NCBI RefSeq assembly: GCF_039909015.1
Contig: NZ_CP150919.1
Coordinates: 2,890,501-2,954,500, forward strand
Direction of reading: 5' to 3'
DNA from: Pseudomonas grandcourensis
Lineage (GTDB): Bacteria > Pseudomonadota > Gammaproteobacteria > Pseudomonadales > Pseudomonadaceae
Length of the DNA: 64,000 nt
In this document: in pieces, positions 24,894 to 33,769 of the stretch
Layout of the letters: each line of letters starts with the position of its first letter
How positions within the stretch are numbered: position 1 is the stretch's first letter
Program-made: the position numbers and the translations under genes
Notes under the pieces: generated by a model
Databases searched by the model: none
The model's input: only the letters and a program-made list of their open reading frames with translations
Told to the model about the DNA's origin: nothing

Positions 24894-27800
24894 GCACGCA
24901 GGGGATCGTGGGGCTGGTCATCGTCCTGTTGGTGGTGCTGGCGGTCATCGCGGTGGCGGTCTGGTGGTTGCGCACCCAGAGCGGGGCGGCGATCCGCAGT
25001 TTTTATAACGCGGTGCGCCATATGGAACAGGAGCAGGGCGCTCAGGACCGTTATCAGATTCCATGGCTGCTGATGCTCGGCGACGAAACCCAGGGCAGCC
25101 AGTTGTGCAACCAGTGGCACTTGCAACCGACGGATAGACCGGCCTGGTTCGGGCGCTGGTGGTCGGACCCAGAAGGCGCGGTGCTGGTGGTGCCACAGGC
25201 GTTGTTTTTGCCCGATGAAGGCATGAGTCTTCAGCGCGGCGGCTGGTGGCGCCTGTTGGGGTTGATCCTGCGGCTGCGCAGCAAACGGCCACTGGACGGG
25301 GTGATCTGGACCGTGCCGGTCAGCCGCCTGGGCAATGCCGAGCAGGCCGCGAACCTCGGTCTGGCGGCGCGCCGGCGCTTCATCGATCTGTTGCAGCGGT
25401 TTGGCCTGAGCCTGCCGGTGTACGTGGTGATTACCGGCATGGAAGAACTGCCGGGTTTTCAGGAGCTGATCTCGGCGCTCCCCACCGAAGCCCGCGAACG
25501 CACGTTGGGCTGGTCTTCACCCTTTGGCCCCGAAGCAGTCTGGCAGACGCAATGGAGTGATCAGGCGCTGGACCAGGTGAATCGGGCCCTGTCGGAATCG
25601 ATCATTGAAATCGGTGCGTTGTCCGGCCATCTCAAGGGCGAGCTGTTTGGGTTGCCGGAACAATTCGAGGCCTTGAGGCACCACCTGCAAACCGTGCTCG
25701 AGCCGGTATTTCAGGGCAATGCCCAAGGCGAGGCGCCACGTTTTCGTGGGGTGTACTTCACCGCCAACCAGCCTTCGCAAGACGCCGCCGACGGGTTCTC
25801 GGCCCATGACAACGGGTTGCAACACAGTGCCTTTGCCCGGCAATTGTGGCAAAGCCGGGTGGTTGCCGAGCGAGGTCTGGCTCAGGTGGTGCCACGCTTG
25901 CTGCGCCTGCGTCAGCGCTGGCAGCGACTGACCGGTGTGGTGGCCTTGGTTGTCGGCGTGGTCTGGGCCGCCAGCATGCTCTGGGTCTGGCAGGACTCGG
26001 TCAAGGATGCCCATGAACTGTCGCGTCTGCTGCAAGGCGCACAGAAGAATTACGTTGCAGTCACCGATGAGTCCCATCGGCTGGAGTCGACCCGGCGCAA
26101 CGTCCAGGGGTTCTGGCGGGTCCTGGAAAAGGCCCCGCGCTGGAGCTTCACCTCGGTGGTGTTTCCCACCTCCTGGTTCTCGTCGCTGGACAGGCAACTG
26201 GAGGATCAACTGCGCCTGACTGCCCAGAGCCATATGCTGGAACCGCTGCATGACCTGCTGAAGGCGCAACTGGTGCAACTCAAGGCCATTCGCAACACCG
26301 AGCGACGTGGCAACGTCGAAAACGAAGACCCGGCCCAATGGCAAAATTACGTCAAGGCCAAGGACCTGGTGGAGCGCGCGGTACGTCTCGAGCAACAGAA
26401 TCAATGGTTCAATCAGGCGCTGAACAACCCCAAGGCGCCGCTCGAAGATCTGGCGTTGCTGAGCAATAACGCGCTGTCCCTGAACCTCAATGCCGGCACG
26501 TTGCACCGTGCGGGTTTTTACAACCGGGTGTTGCTCGATGCCAATGGCGGTGACCTGAAGCCCCTGGACCTGGCCATGGAACGTGCGGTCATCGAGGAGA
26601 ATTTTTCCGGGCTCATGGAGCGTTGGCTTGACCAGTACTTTCTGGCCGACAACTTCGTCCGTCAGGCCGGTTATCTCAAGCTGCACCTTGAACGGCTGGA
26701 GGCCGGCAGCGGCAATTCCCTGGCGGAACTCGAAGACTTGCGCGCACTGATCGACGACCTGCAAGCGCTGGTGGGGCTGACCAATTCGGCCTGGAGTCGC
26801 GGCAAGGGCCAGGACCTGGTGCCAGGTTATCGCGAGATGATGGACAAGGTGCGCCAGAGCAGCCTGCTCGGCCCGCAGGTCGAGCAACAGCTGGACCAGC
26901 AAGCATCCAGGTTGCAGCAAAGCTTTCGTGATCAGTGGATCGCCCAGGCCGGGGCGCGGGGCAACTTGCTGGTTCAGCAAGGCAGTGGGCAACTGAGCTT
27001 GCAAGTGCACGTCAACCAGTTGAACAACGCGGTACAGGCCCTGTTCAAACGGGATTTCGTGGCCATCGCCTTGCGCGCGGATCAGGCTGCCGCTGTCGTT
27101 CAGGGGCAGAACGTCGATGGTGATGATCTCGGTACGGCGCTGAATTATTTTGCCAGCTACAAGAGTTATGCCGCCGAAGAGCTGCCACGCATTCCCCCGG
27201 CGTATCGCGATGCGGTGCTTCAGGCGGCGGAGGGGGCGGCGGCCAAGGCCATGTGGTTGAGTCTCAAGGACCAGAACGAGCAACCCCGTGGCGACGATGT
27301 ATTCAACGTGCTGGCGCCACAGGCCGTGGCTTTGCAAAAAGCCTTCGCGGAGGTCCACCGCAACGATCTGGCCATGCGTGTGCAAAACGCGCTCAACCGT
27401 CGCGCCATGGCCCAGGTGGTCAGTGGTCTGGAGGAGATTACCGCGCAGCCGTTGTTCAGCGGACGCAGTGAGATCAGCCAGTGGGACGGCTCGAAAAACC
27501 TCGGCCTGCAACTGTTCGGCGCCCTTGATGTGCAGGATTTGAAGCTGAGCCTCAAGCAGCAATTCAACACCATGCTCGGCATCACCGAACGGCGCACCTC
27601 GGCGCTGGAGTGGCTGAAGACCCAGCAACAGAATCTATCGGCGCTGGATTACGAGCGTGTCATGCAATTCAGCGCGCTCAACGATGAACTGCTCAAGTAC
27701 AAGGACCAGAACCCTGCCAGCTCGCCGGCCCAGATCGAGCAGTTGGTGAGCCGGGATTTCATTGAAATGGACGCCACGTCCTGCGCCCAGATTCTACAGA

Positions 27801-28711
27801 CGGCCAGCTTGTCCGGCGGGCGCGGGACGCTGGCCCTGCGGGCCCTGGATCTGCAACAGAGCGCGATGCAACGCTGTCAGTTCTTGCAGCAGCAACAAGC
27901 AGCGGCGGCCTGGAACGACCTGGCCAACTATTTCAATCAATACCTGGCCGAGCGCTTCCCGTTTGCCAATGGCGTGCAGGCCACCGACGCCGACCCGGCC
28001 CGGGTTCAGCACTTCCTCGATTTGATCGACAAACGACTGCCCGTGGCGCAGGCCGGGTTGCAACTGAGCCAGACGCCGGAACGCCTGGCTGCCGAGGATT
28101 TTCTCAACCGTTTGAAGCTGGCCAGCACCTGGCTGGGTCCGCTGTTCGTGCGGGACAAGAGCGGCATCCTCGGCGTTGAAATGGACGTGCGCTGGCGCAC
28201 CGATCGCGAGGAGGAGCGCGGCGCCGATCAAGTGATTGCCTGGGGCTTGAATGCCGGTAATCAACAAATCAGTTACCCCGGCGAACCACAGCCGAACCTG
28301 CGCTGGATGGTCGGCCAACCGGTCCGGCTGACCTTGCGCTGGGCCAGGAACGGCTCGCAACGCCCGGCCAATGATCCGTTGCAGCCCAATTTGATGGTGC
28401 GTGATTTCGAAGCCGGTTGGGAGTACGGCGGCCCGTGGTCGTTGCTGCGCTTGATGCGTTCGCACCAGTCGGTGCAACGCCAACCGAACATGGACTTCAC
28501 CGATTTCCCGCTGACATTGCGCCTGCCGGTAACCGCACAGCCCAGCACCGCCGAGCAGACGCTGATGTTTGTGCGTGTGTCGTTAATGAGCCAGGGCTCG
28601 AAATTGCCGCTGTCCATTCCACCGCTGCCCACCCGGGCCCCGCGTTCACCGTTCATGCAAACCAGGGCGACTGCGTCTGCGACGGTCATGACTGAGGAGG
28701 AGGGCTTGTGA
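24890..28711 (+). CDS. tssM: Type VI inner-membrane protein TssM (IcmF), Walker A degenerate
   Basis: 1273 residues. Membrane segments are at about residues 6-27 (GLVIVLLVVLAVIAVAVWWL) and near 345-370 (LTGVVALVVGVVWAASMLWV); the rest is periplasmic, ending in the TssJ-binding beta region (VRLTLRWARNGSQ). In many TssM proteins the cytoplasmic loop has a Walker A after a PWxL block. Here the block PWLLMLGDETQGSQ (about residues 58-71) lacks the GK(S/T), so ATP binding is unlikely. TssM forms the trans-envelope core with TssJ and TssL. The gene overlaps tssL (ATGA) and tssA (GTGA). Confidence 0.95.
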   Translation: MSTQGIVGLVIVLLVVLAVIAVAVWWLRTQSGAAIRSFYNAVRHMEQEQGAQDRYQIPWLLMLGDETQGSQLCNQWHLQPTDRPAWFGRWWSDPEGAVLVVPQALFLPDEGMSLQRGGWWRLLGLILRLRSKRPLDGVIWTVPVSRLGNAEQAANLGLAARRRFIDLLQRFGLSLPVYVVITGMEELPGFQELISALPTEARERTLGWSSPFGPEAVWQTQWSDQALDQVNRALSESIIEIGALSGHLKGELFGLPEQFEALRHHLQTVLEPVFQGNAQGEAPRFRGVYFTANQPSQDAADGFSAHDNGLQHSAFARQLWQSRVVAERGLAQVVPRLLRLRQRWQRLTGVVALVVGVVWAASMLWVWQDSVKDAHELSRLLQGAQKNYVAVTDESHRLESTRRNVQGFWRVLEKAPRWSFTSVVFPTSWFSSLDRQLEDQLRLTAQSHMLEPLHDLLKAQLVQLKAIRNTERRGNVENEDPAQWQNYVKAKDLVERAVRLEQQNQWFNQALNNPKAPLEDLALLSNNALSLNLNAGTLHRAGFYNRVLLDANGGDLKPLDLAMERAVIEENFSGLMERWLDQYFLADNFVRQAGYLKLHLERLEAGSGNSLAELEDLRALIDDLQALVGLTNSAWSRGKGQDLVPGYREMMDKVRQSSLLGPQVEQQLDQQASRLQQSFRDQWIAQAGARGNLLVQQGSGQLSLQVHVNQLNNAVQALFKRDFVAIALRADQAAAVVQGQNVDGDDLGTALNYFASYKSYAAEELPRIPPAYRDAVLQAAEGAAAKAMWLSLKDQNEQPRGDDVFNVLAPQAVALQKAFAEVHRNDLAMRVQNALNRRAMAQVVSGLEEITAQPLFSGRSEISQWDGSKNLGLQLFGALDVQDLKLSLKQQFNTMLGITERRTSALEWLKTQQQNLSALDYERVMQFSALNDELLKYKDQNPASSPAQIEQLVSRDFIEMDATSCAQILQTASLSGGRGTLALRALDLQQSAMQRCQFLQQQQAAAAWNDLANYFNQYLAERFPFANGVQATDADPARVQHFLDLIDKRLPVAQAGLQLSQTPERLAAEDFLNRLKLASTWLGPLFVRDKSGILGVEMDVRWRTDREEERGADQVIAWGLNAGNQQISYPGEPQPNLRWMVGQPVRLTLRWARNGSQRPANDPLQPNLMVRDFEAGWEYGGPWSLLRLMRSHQSVQRQPNMDFTDFPLTLRLPVTAQPSTAEQTLMFVRVSLMSQGSKLPLSIPPLPTRAPRSPFMQTRATASATVMTEEEGL

Positions 28712-29796
28712 ACCTGACTTCACCACCGCTGCCGGAGCTGATTGCCCGACTGCTCGAACCGATCAGCGAAGAGGCACCCTGCGGCGAGGATTTGCGTTAC
28801 GAGCGTGAATTCGACCAGGCCCGTGAACTGCGCCGGGAGGACGACACCAGCCTGCCAACGGGGGTCTGGCAGTCGTCGATCAAGCGGGCGCAATGGCCCG
28901 AACTGGAAAAGCTGACCACCACGTTGCTGCTCGAGCGCAGCAAGGATTTGATGGTGTGTGCCTGGCTCGGTGAAGCCTGGTTGCATCGGGACGGCCTGGA
29001 CGGGTTGCCTGGCAGCCTCGCACTGGTCGCGGGCCTATGCGAGCGCTATCCCGAGCAGCTTCATCCCCGGGCCGAAGACGGTGACCAGTCATGGCGGGTC
29101 ATTCCCCTGGAGTGGCTGGTGCGGCGCTACAGCGAAGTGTTGCTGACAAGGGTGGCACTGATCGATCCGCGTCACGGAGAATTCGAAGGTTACTGTCTGG
29201 ACGCGTGGCGGCGATTACAGCTGCAACAGGTACTGGTCAATGACAGCAAAGCGGCAAAAACCGCGGCGGAAACGGCACGGGGCGAACAGCAAAAACTCAC
29301 CGAGCTGATCCGGTCCACGCCTCTGCCGCACTGGCTACGCCGCCAGGACAACCTGCTGGCGAGCCTGCAACATCTGCAACGGCTGCAAGCCTGGAGCGAT
29401 GCTTACCTTGGCGCCCAGGCACCGGGCTTCGGGGGTTTGCAGGATGTGATCGAAGCATTATTGACACGGGTCCAGGAGTTCATCGCCATGCAGCCACGAC
29501 TGTTGACCGAAGTGCCTGTCGAGCCGCCATCCCTGGCGGCGTCGGAATCGGCCGGGCCGGCGTCGGCGCCATCCACACATCAGGTGTTTCGCGAGCCGGC
29601 GAGTCGCGACGAGGCCTATCGACAATTACTGTTGATTGCCGAGTACCTGACGCGCACCGAACCCCACAGCCCCGTCCCTTACTTGATTCGCAGGGGGGTG
29701 GAGTGGGGCAACAAACCGCTGAGTGAACTGTTGGGTGAGCTGATCTCGGCCGATGCCGAATCCCGTCGTCTGTGGACGCTGTTGGGCGTCCTTTAA
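28708..29796 (+). CDS. tssA: Type VI assembly protein TssA
   Basis: 362 residues. It starts at GTG 28708, overlapping the tssM TGA and preceded by a purine-rich AGGAGGAGGG. The N-terminal ImpA domain is clear (ELIARLLEPISEEAPCGEDL, RYEREFDQARELRREDDTSL, WLGEAWLHRDGLDGLPGSLA). The C-terminal block EAYRQLLLIAEYLTRTEPHS-PVPYLIRRGVEWGNKPL is the short VasJ-like type. TssA primes sheath assembly. It is the last gene of the rightward arm, and its stop overlaps the stop of the convergent dehydrogenase gene by four bases. Confidence 0.94.
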   Translation: MNLTSPPLPELIARLLEPISEEAPCGEDLRYEREFDQARELRREDDTSLPTGVWQSSIKRAQWPELEKLTTTLLLERSKDLMVCAWLGEAWLHRDGLDGLPGSLALVAGLCERYPEQLHPRAEDGDQSWRVIPLEWLVRRYSEVLLTRVALIDPRHGEFEGYCLDAWRRLQLQQVLVNDSKAAKTAAETARGEQQKLTELIRSTPLPHWLRRQDNLLASLQHLQRLQAWSDAYLGAQAPGFGGLQDVIEALLTRVQEFIAMQPRLLTEVPVEPPSLAASESAGPASAPSTHQVFREPASRDEAYRQLLLIAEYLTRTEPHSPVPYLIRRGVEWGNKPLSELLGELISADAESRRLWTLLGVL

Positions 29797-30764
29797 TCGG
29801 TGACCGAGTACGGCGTGATCGGCGCGGGCAAGGCAATGGGCGTGAGCACCGGTTGGCCGGAGAAAAACGCCACGAGGTTCTTGCCCACCAGTTCGACGGT
29901 GCCTTGGGTGGCTTCCGGGGACAGCCCGGCGACATGAGGCGTGAGGATCACGTTGTTCAGGGTCTTGAGTGCATCCGGCACCTTCGGTTCGGCATCGAAC
30001 ACATCCAGCGCGGCGCCGGCGATCCGGCGTTGCTCCAGGGCGCTGATCAGGTCGGCAGTGGCAATCACGCTGGCCCGGGCGATGTTGACGATAAACCCGT
30101 TGGGCCCCAACGCGTCGAGGACCTGGCGATTGATCAGTTGCCTTGTGGCCGGGCCGCCGGGCGTGGCGACGATCAGGAAGTCCGAGGCCCGCGCCAGTTC
30201 GGTCGGGGTCGAGCAGAAGGTGTAGGACACATCGCTGCGACGCTGGCGATTGTGGTAGCAAATGTCCATGTCGAAACCGGCGCAGGCGCGTTTGGCGATG
30301 GCCATACCGACCGCGCCGAGGCCGAGGATGCCCAGGCGTTTGCCGGCCAGGGAAGGGCGCATGATCTTCGGCCACTCGCCGCGCCGTACGGCGGCATCAC
30401 AGCGAGGTATGTCGCGCACCAGCGACAGCAGCAGCGCCATGGCATGGTCGGCGACGGACGAGGCGTTGACCCCGGCGCCATTGGTGACGGTGATGCCCCG
30501 ATTCGCTGCGGCCTGCAGGTCGACGTGTTCATAGCCGGCGCCGATCACGCAGATGATCTTGAGGTTGGGCAGCGCGGCGATTTCATCGGCATACAGCCCC
30601 AACGGGCCACGGGTGAGGACGGCGTCGATCTGCCCGGTGTGGCGGGCGATGGCTTCGGCGCGCTCGGCGGGTGTCGGGGCCAGAATCAGGTGAAAGCCCT
30701 GATGTTCGAGGATAGGCAGGTAATCATTGATGGTTTCAACCAGTACCAGAACGGTTACAGGCAT
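29793..30764 (-). CDS. D-2-hydroxyacid dehydrogenase (NAD-dependent)
   Basis: 323 residues. The Rossmann motif is GILGLGAVGMAIAKRA. The catalytic triad positions are visible: Arg in NIARASV, Glu in FDAEPKVP and His in LTPHVAG. Members reduce glyoxylate, hydroxypyruvate or other 2-oxoacids, or run in reverse. The N-terminal catalytic half (MPVTVLVLVETINDYLPILE) resembles the bacterial hydroxypyruvate/glyoxylate reductase group. Transcribed against the type VI arm, sharing TTTAAT at the tail-to-tail overlap. It appears to be outside the secretion system. Confidence 0.9.
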   Translation of the reverse strand: MPVTVLVLVETINDYLPILEHQGFHLILAPTPAERAEAIARHTGQIDAVLTRGPLGLYADEIAALPNLKIICVIGAGYEHVDLQAAANRGITVTNGAGVNASSVADHAMALLLSLVRDIPRCDAAVRRGEWPKIMRPSLAGKRLGILGLGAVGMAIAKRACAGFDMDICYHNRQRRSDVSYTFCSTPTELARASDFLIVATPGGPATRQLINRQVLDALGPNGFIVNIARASVIATADLISALEQRRIAGAALDVFDAEPKVPDALKTLNNVILTPHVAGLSPEATQGTVELVGKNLVAFFSGQPVLTPIALPAPITPYSVTD

Positions 30765-30847
30765 GCTTGGCTCCCTGTGGACATCGAAAAATCGGCTCGA
30801 ACGTCACTTGAGATTGCTGATTTCAGGGCGGCTTGGCAACCACCAGC

Positions 30848-30922
30848 GATCGCAGCCCCCCGGCAGCTCCTGCGCCATTGAGGGCACTGCGCTGAGTGTA
30901 GGAGCTGGCGAAGCCTGCGATC
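30848..30922. repeat. Palindromic repeat of the 'gatcgcagcc' type
   Basis: Imperfect inverted arms (30848-30871 and 30900-30922) of the same family as the element at 1632-1708, between the TetR gene's 3' end and the dehydrogenase start. It is likely a transcript-end element for the TetR gene. Confidence 0.7.
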
Positions 30923-30948
30923 TTTTTATCGAACGGGGTGCGGTCGCG

Positions 30949-31536
30949 TCACTTCGACGCCGTGAGTGTGGCCCGGGCAGCCTCGAGAATTTCATCCGAC
31001 AGCGGATCGCCGCGGGTGGCCCGGGACAGCATCAGCGCCCCGAACATCAGTGAATACTGCACCAGCGCCTGCTGCCGTTTTCCGGCCTCGTCCTCTGTGT
31101 CCAGCAGCGAGCCGAGAGAATCGAGCAGGTTGTTCAGACCTTGCAGATAGGTTTGGCGCAAGCCGCTCTCGGCGGCCTCATGGCACATGTCCCCGGCAAA
31201 GGCCACCACCGGGCAGCTGTCGCCCGGATTGTCCCGGCTTTCGTTGGACAGGTAGGTTTCGACCACGGCGCGGCGGGAGGCGTCCTTGCCGTCATGCTCG
31301 GCCACCCGCCCCAGCCAGCGTTGCGCGGCCTGCTCGAAAGCCCGGCCGCTGGCCTCTTGCGCCAGGGCTTCCCTGGATTCGAAGTGCCCGTAGAAGCCGC
31401 CGTGGGTCAGGCCCGCGGCGGCCATCACATCGACCACACTGATCCCGTGCAAGCCGCGTTCGCGAAACAGCCGGGTGGCGGCTTCGACGATGGTCTCGCG
31501 GTTGAGGTCGGCTTGTTTACGGGAAACTCGGGGCAT
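30949..31536 (-). CDS. TetR-family repressor
   Basis: 195 residues. The N-terminal TetR HTH reads AATRLFRERGLHGISVVDVM, AAAGLTHGGFYGHFESREAL. The C-terminal ligand domain has the CPVVAFAGDMCHEAAE pattern with a conserved Cys, common in the NemR-like branch that senses electrophiles. It is second in an apparent operon with the tautomerase gene 28 bases upstream. A TetR that senses aldehydes or quinones would fit, but this is inference. Confidence 0.88.
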   Translation of the reverse strand: MPRVSRKQADLNRETIVEAATRLFRERGLHGISVVDVMAAAGLTHGGFYGHFESREALAQEASGRAFEQAAQRWLGRVAEHDGKDASRRAVVETYLSNESRDNPGDSCPVVAFAGDMCHEAAESGLRQTYLQGLNNLLDSLGSLLDTEDEAGKRQQALVQYSLMFGALMLSRATRGDPLSDEILEAARATLTASK

Positions 31537-31564
31537 GGGTCATTCTCGGTTTGCAGGTTGAATG

Positions 31565-31948
31565 TCAGAGGGCGTATTGGGCAATCCCGTTGCCGAACGA
31601 CCAGTTCTCTTTTTTCACTTCCACCAGATTAATGAAAACGTCCTCCAGACGTACGGCCAGCTCTGCGTTAAGGCTTTCGGCGATGGTTTTGTAGAGGAGT
31701 TTTTTCTGCTCGACGGTCCTGCCTTCGCTCATGGTGATCTGGATCACCACCAACTGGTCCGTGCGATTGATGCCCAGGTAACCGGGGTCAAAGATGAAAT
31801 GCTGCTCATCGTGTTCGGCGAGGATCTGGAAATTATCGTTCTCCGGCACGCCGATGGTGCTGTGCATGGCGGCATAGATCAGTTGCCCGATGCGTTTGGC
31901 GTGGGTGGGGTCCTGATGTTTTTTGATGTCGACACGAACCAGTGGCAT
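31565..31948 (-). CDS. Tautomerase-superfamily protein (4-oxalocrotonate tautomerase-like)
   Basis: 127 residues with Pro as residue 2 (MPLVRVDIKKHQDP), the N-terminal catalytic proline after Met removal. The repeated beta-alpha-beta halves fit the malonate-semialdehyde decarboxylase/cis-CAAD-sized branch of the superfamily: IGQLIYAAMHSTIGVPENDN, then TVEQKKLLYKTIAESL. The end VFINLVEVKKENWSFGNGIA is typical. Such enzymes move double bonds in 2-oxoacids or handle degradation products of aromatics. It sits 28 bases upstream of the TetR gene on the same strand. Confidence 0.88.
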   Translation of the reverse strand: MPLVRVDIKKHQDPTHAKRIGQLIYAAMHSTIGVPENDNFQILAEHDEQHFIFDPGYLGINRTDQLVVIQITMSEGRTVEQKKLLYKTIAESLNAELAVRLEDVFINLVEVKKENWSFGNGIAQYAL

Positions 31949-32053
31949 GGGCAGACTCCAGAAGGAATGCAGGTCGGTTAAAAATACATGATGCTAGACC
32001 TTTATCAAGTGCGGACTGCGCTTTGGCGATGAAGCGCAGGTGCACCGCAGATC

Positions 32054-32084
32054 CTTGTGGGAGCGAGCTTGCTCGCGATGGCGA
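32054..32084. repeat. Single REP-type repeat
   Basis: cttgtgggagcgagcttgct (32054-32073) plus the following 11 bases; the inner part gcgagc-tt-gctcgc (32063-32076) forms a short hairpin. It lies in the 329-base gap between the divergent tautomerase and TetR genes, where I see no gene. The promoters of both must be here. Confidence 0.7.
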
Positions 32085-32277
32085 TTGATCAGTCAACATC
32101 GATGGCCAGATACGCGTACAAGTTTGATGCGTTTATCGATTTCATCAGTGAATTACCGAGGCCTGAACACTTCTCCAGGAATTGATCTGCTGGCGTCCTC
32201 AGAAGCAAGGTCGGGGTTCATAGCCAGCGCATTCTTTTGTTTTGTATGATGGCTCGATGAAGCTCTAGTGAGGCGTT

Positions 32278-32997
32278 ATGCAAGACTCAAAAAACGTGGA
32301 CGAGAAAGCGCCGGAAAAATCAGCGGACTCACAGGGCATCGTCAAAGCGGCGACTCGACGCCTTTCGCCAGAGGTTCGGGAAAAGCAGATCGTGCAGAAA
32401 GCCATCGAGCACTTTGCGACGTGCGGATTCTCCGGAAGCACCCGTGAGCTGGCGCGGCAACTGGACGTTACCCAGCCGTTGCTCTATCGCTATTTCCCCA
32501 GCAAAGAGGCATTGATCGACCGTGTTTACGACGAGGTATATCAGTGGGATGCCTCTTGGGAGACGATGATCAAGGATCGTTCGCAGCCCCTTCAGGCTCG
32601 CCTGGTTCGTTTCTATACCTCATACGCAAACGTGATTCTGCGGCGGGAATGGATTCGCATCTTCGTTTTCGCCGGATTGACCCGTGAAGGCATCAACGAT
32701 CGGTATCTGGCCAAATTGCGTGAGCGAGTCTTCATTCCTGTTATTGCGGAAATTCGCCATACCCATGGTCTGGCGCCTTCCTCCGGTGAAACGATCAATG
32801 AAAAGGAGCTCGAACTGATCTGGAGTTTGCATGCCAGCATTTTCTATATTGGCGTGCGCAAATGGATCTACGATCTTCCAGTGACCGAGGACATCGATGC
32901 GCTGATAGAGCAGATGGTCGATGCGTTCCTCAATGGCGGCCCCCATGTATTGGCTCAAGTCGACAACGACCTCGGCGAAATGCCTCGCTTGAATTGA
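32278..32997 (+). CDS. TetR-family regulator of the heterocycle cluster
   Basis: 239 residues. After a 25-residue polar lead (MQDSKNVDEKAPEKSADSQG) comes the HTH: REKQIVQKAIEHFATCGFSG, STRELARQLDVTQPLLYRYF, PSKEALIDRVYDEVY. The ligand domain is longer than average. It precedes the VOC/flavoprotein genes by 289 bases on the same strand, and an operator-like palindrome (33244-33259) lies just ahead of those genes. It is a plausible local repressor. No second TetR operator was found at its own promoter by eye. Confidence 0.88.
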   Translation: MQDSKNVDEKAPEKSADSQGIVKAATRRLSPEVREKQIVQKAIEHFATCGFSGSTRELARQLDVTQPLLYRYFPSKEALIDRVYDEVYQWDASWETMIKDRSQPLQARLVRFYTSYANVILRREWIRIFVFAGLTREGINDRYLAKLRERVFIPVIAEIRHTHGLAPSSGETINEKELELIWSLHASIFYIGVRKWIYDLPVTEDIDALIEQMVDAFLNGGPHVLAQVDNDLGEMPRLN

Positions 32998-33243
32998 TTT
33001 TTCCGCTTGCCGACCTCCTGAGACCCTGCTTTCACCCTTCTTTTTGTCGACCACTCATCACCTGTTTCAGCCTTTGGCCGGATAGGTGGCGGGAGGGCGC
33101 GCACCCCGCTATTTCGCTCTGAAAAGCCCTTTCCAGACACTTGGAACTCGCCCTGCCGAGACGACACCACAACGTGGTTAAGGGGCAGCCCCCAAAAAAT
33201 GTGGTCCTCCGGCTATTTACTTCAATTTCGTCAGGTCTTATTG

Positions 33244-33259
33244 TTTATCGAGTGATAAA
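33244..33259. promoter_or_regulatory. 16-bp palindrome upstream of the VOC gene (putative TetR operator)
   Basis: TTTATC-GAGT-GATAAA, perfect 6-base arms, ending 27 bases before the ATG of the VOC gene. Position and size suit a repressor site for the catabolic operon at 33287-37032. The rest of the 289-base gap holds a second inverted repeat accac-aac-gtggt (33166-33178) and a short ggggc-a-gcccc hairpin (33182-33192). Confidence 0.5.
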
Positions 33260-33286
33260 TAACTACAAAAAACTGTTGGAGGCACC

Positions 33287-33769
33287 ATGCAAGTCCGAAA
33301 ACTCGCTCATTACTCGATCCGGTCGTTCGACCTGGAAAAGTCCAGCCAATTTTATGAAAGGGTGCTCGGTTTCACTCCTGGCTACCGGCCGCCGTTCGAC
33401 TTTCCTGGCGTGTGGTTGTACATGGGAGGGGATGAGCAGGACTTTGGTACGGTCCACATTATCGGGATCGATCCCTCTAACCCCGAGGGTCTGAAGAAGT
33501 ATCTCGGTGACAAAGAAATCCCGCTGAAGGGCACTGGAACCGTTGATCACATTGCTTTTCTGGTAACAGGCCTGGTTGGGTTCTGGAGTGTCTTCAAAGC
33601 GCAGGGCATTGCCTGGCGTGATCGTACCGTTCCGAGTCTGGGCTTGCATCAGGTCTTCATCGAAGACCCTTGCGGCGTCACCATCGAACTCAACTTCCCG
33701 GCCTCCGAGATTGAAGCGGTCGGTTCTTACGCCGCCCATGTCGCTGCGACTGTAGAGGTGCAGCCATGA
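33287..33769 (+). CDS. VOC (vicinal oxygen chelate) family enzyme
   Basis: 160 residues, two beta-alpha-beta-beta-beta modules. Metal-ligand candidates are His in LAHYSIRS, His in TVDHIAF and Glu in VTIELNF, as in glyoxalase or extradiol-type proteins. The start has an excellent GTTGGAGG site. The TGA overlaps the ATG of the flavoprotein gene (ATGA at 33766-33769), so the two enzymes are coupled. In heteroaromatic pathways a one-domain VOC next to a ring hydroxylase could isomerise or cleave the hydroxylated ring. That role is inferred. Confidence 0.88.
   Translation: MQVRKLAHYSIRSFDLEKSSQFYERVLGFTPGYRPPFDFPGVWLYMGGDEQDFGTVHIIGIDPSNPEGLKKYLGDKEIPLKGTGTVDHIAFLVTGLVGFWSVFKAQGIAWRDRTVPSLGLHQVFIEDPCGVTIELNFPASEIEAVGSYAAHVAATVEVQP

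Noticed and set aside
25517..27628. 703-codon open frame antisense to tssM
   Set aside because: It mirrors the codon pattern of tssM in high-GC DNA, has no ribosome site and no recognisable domain.
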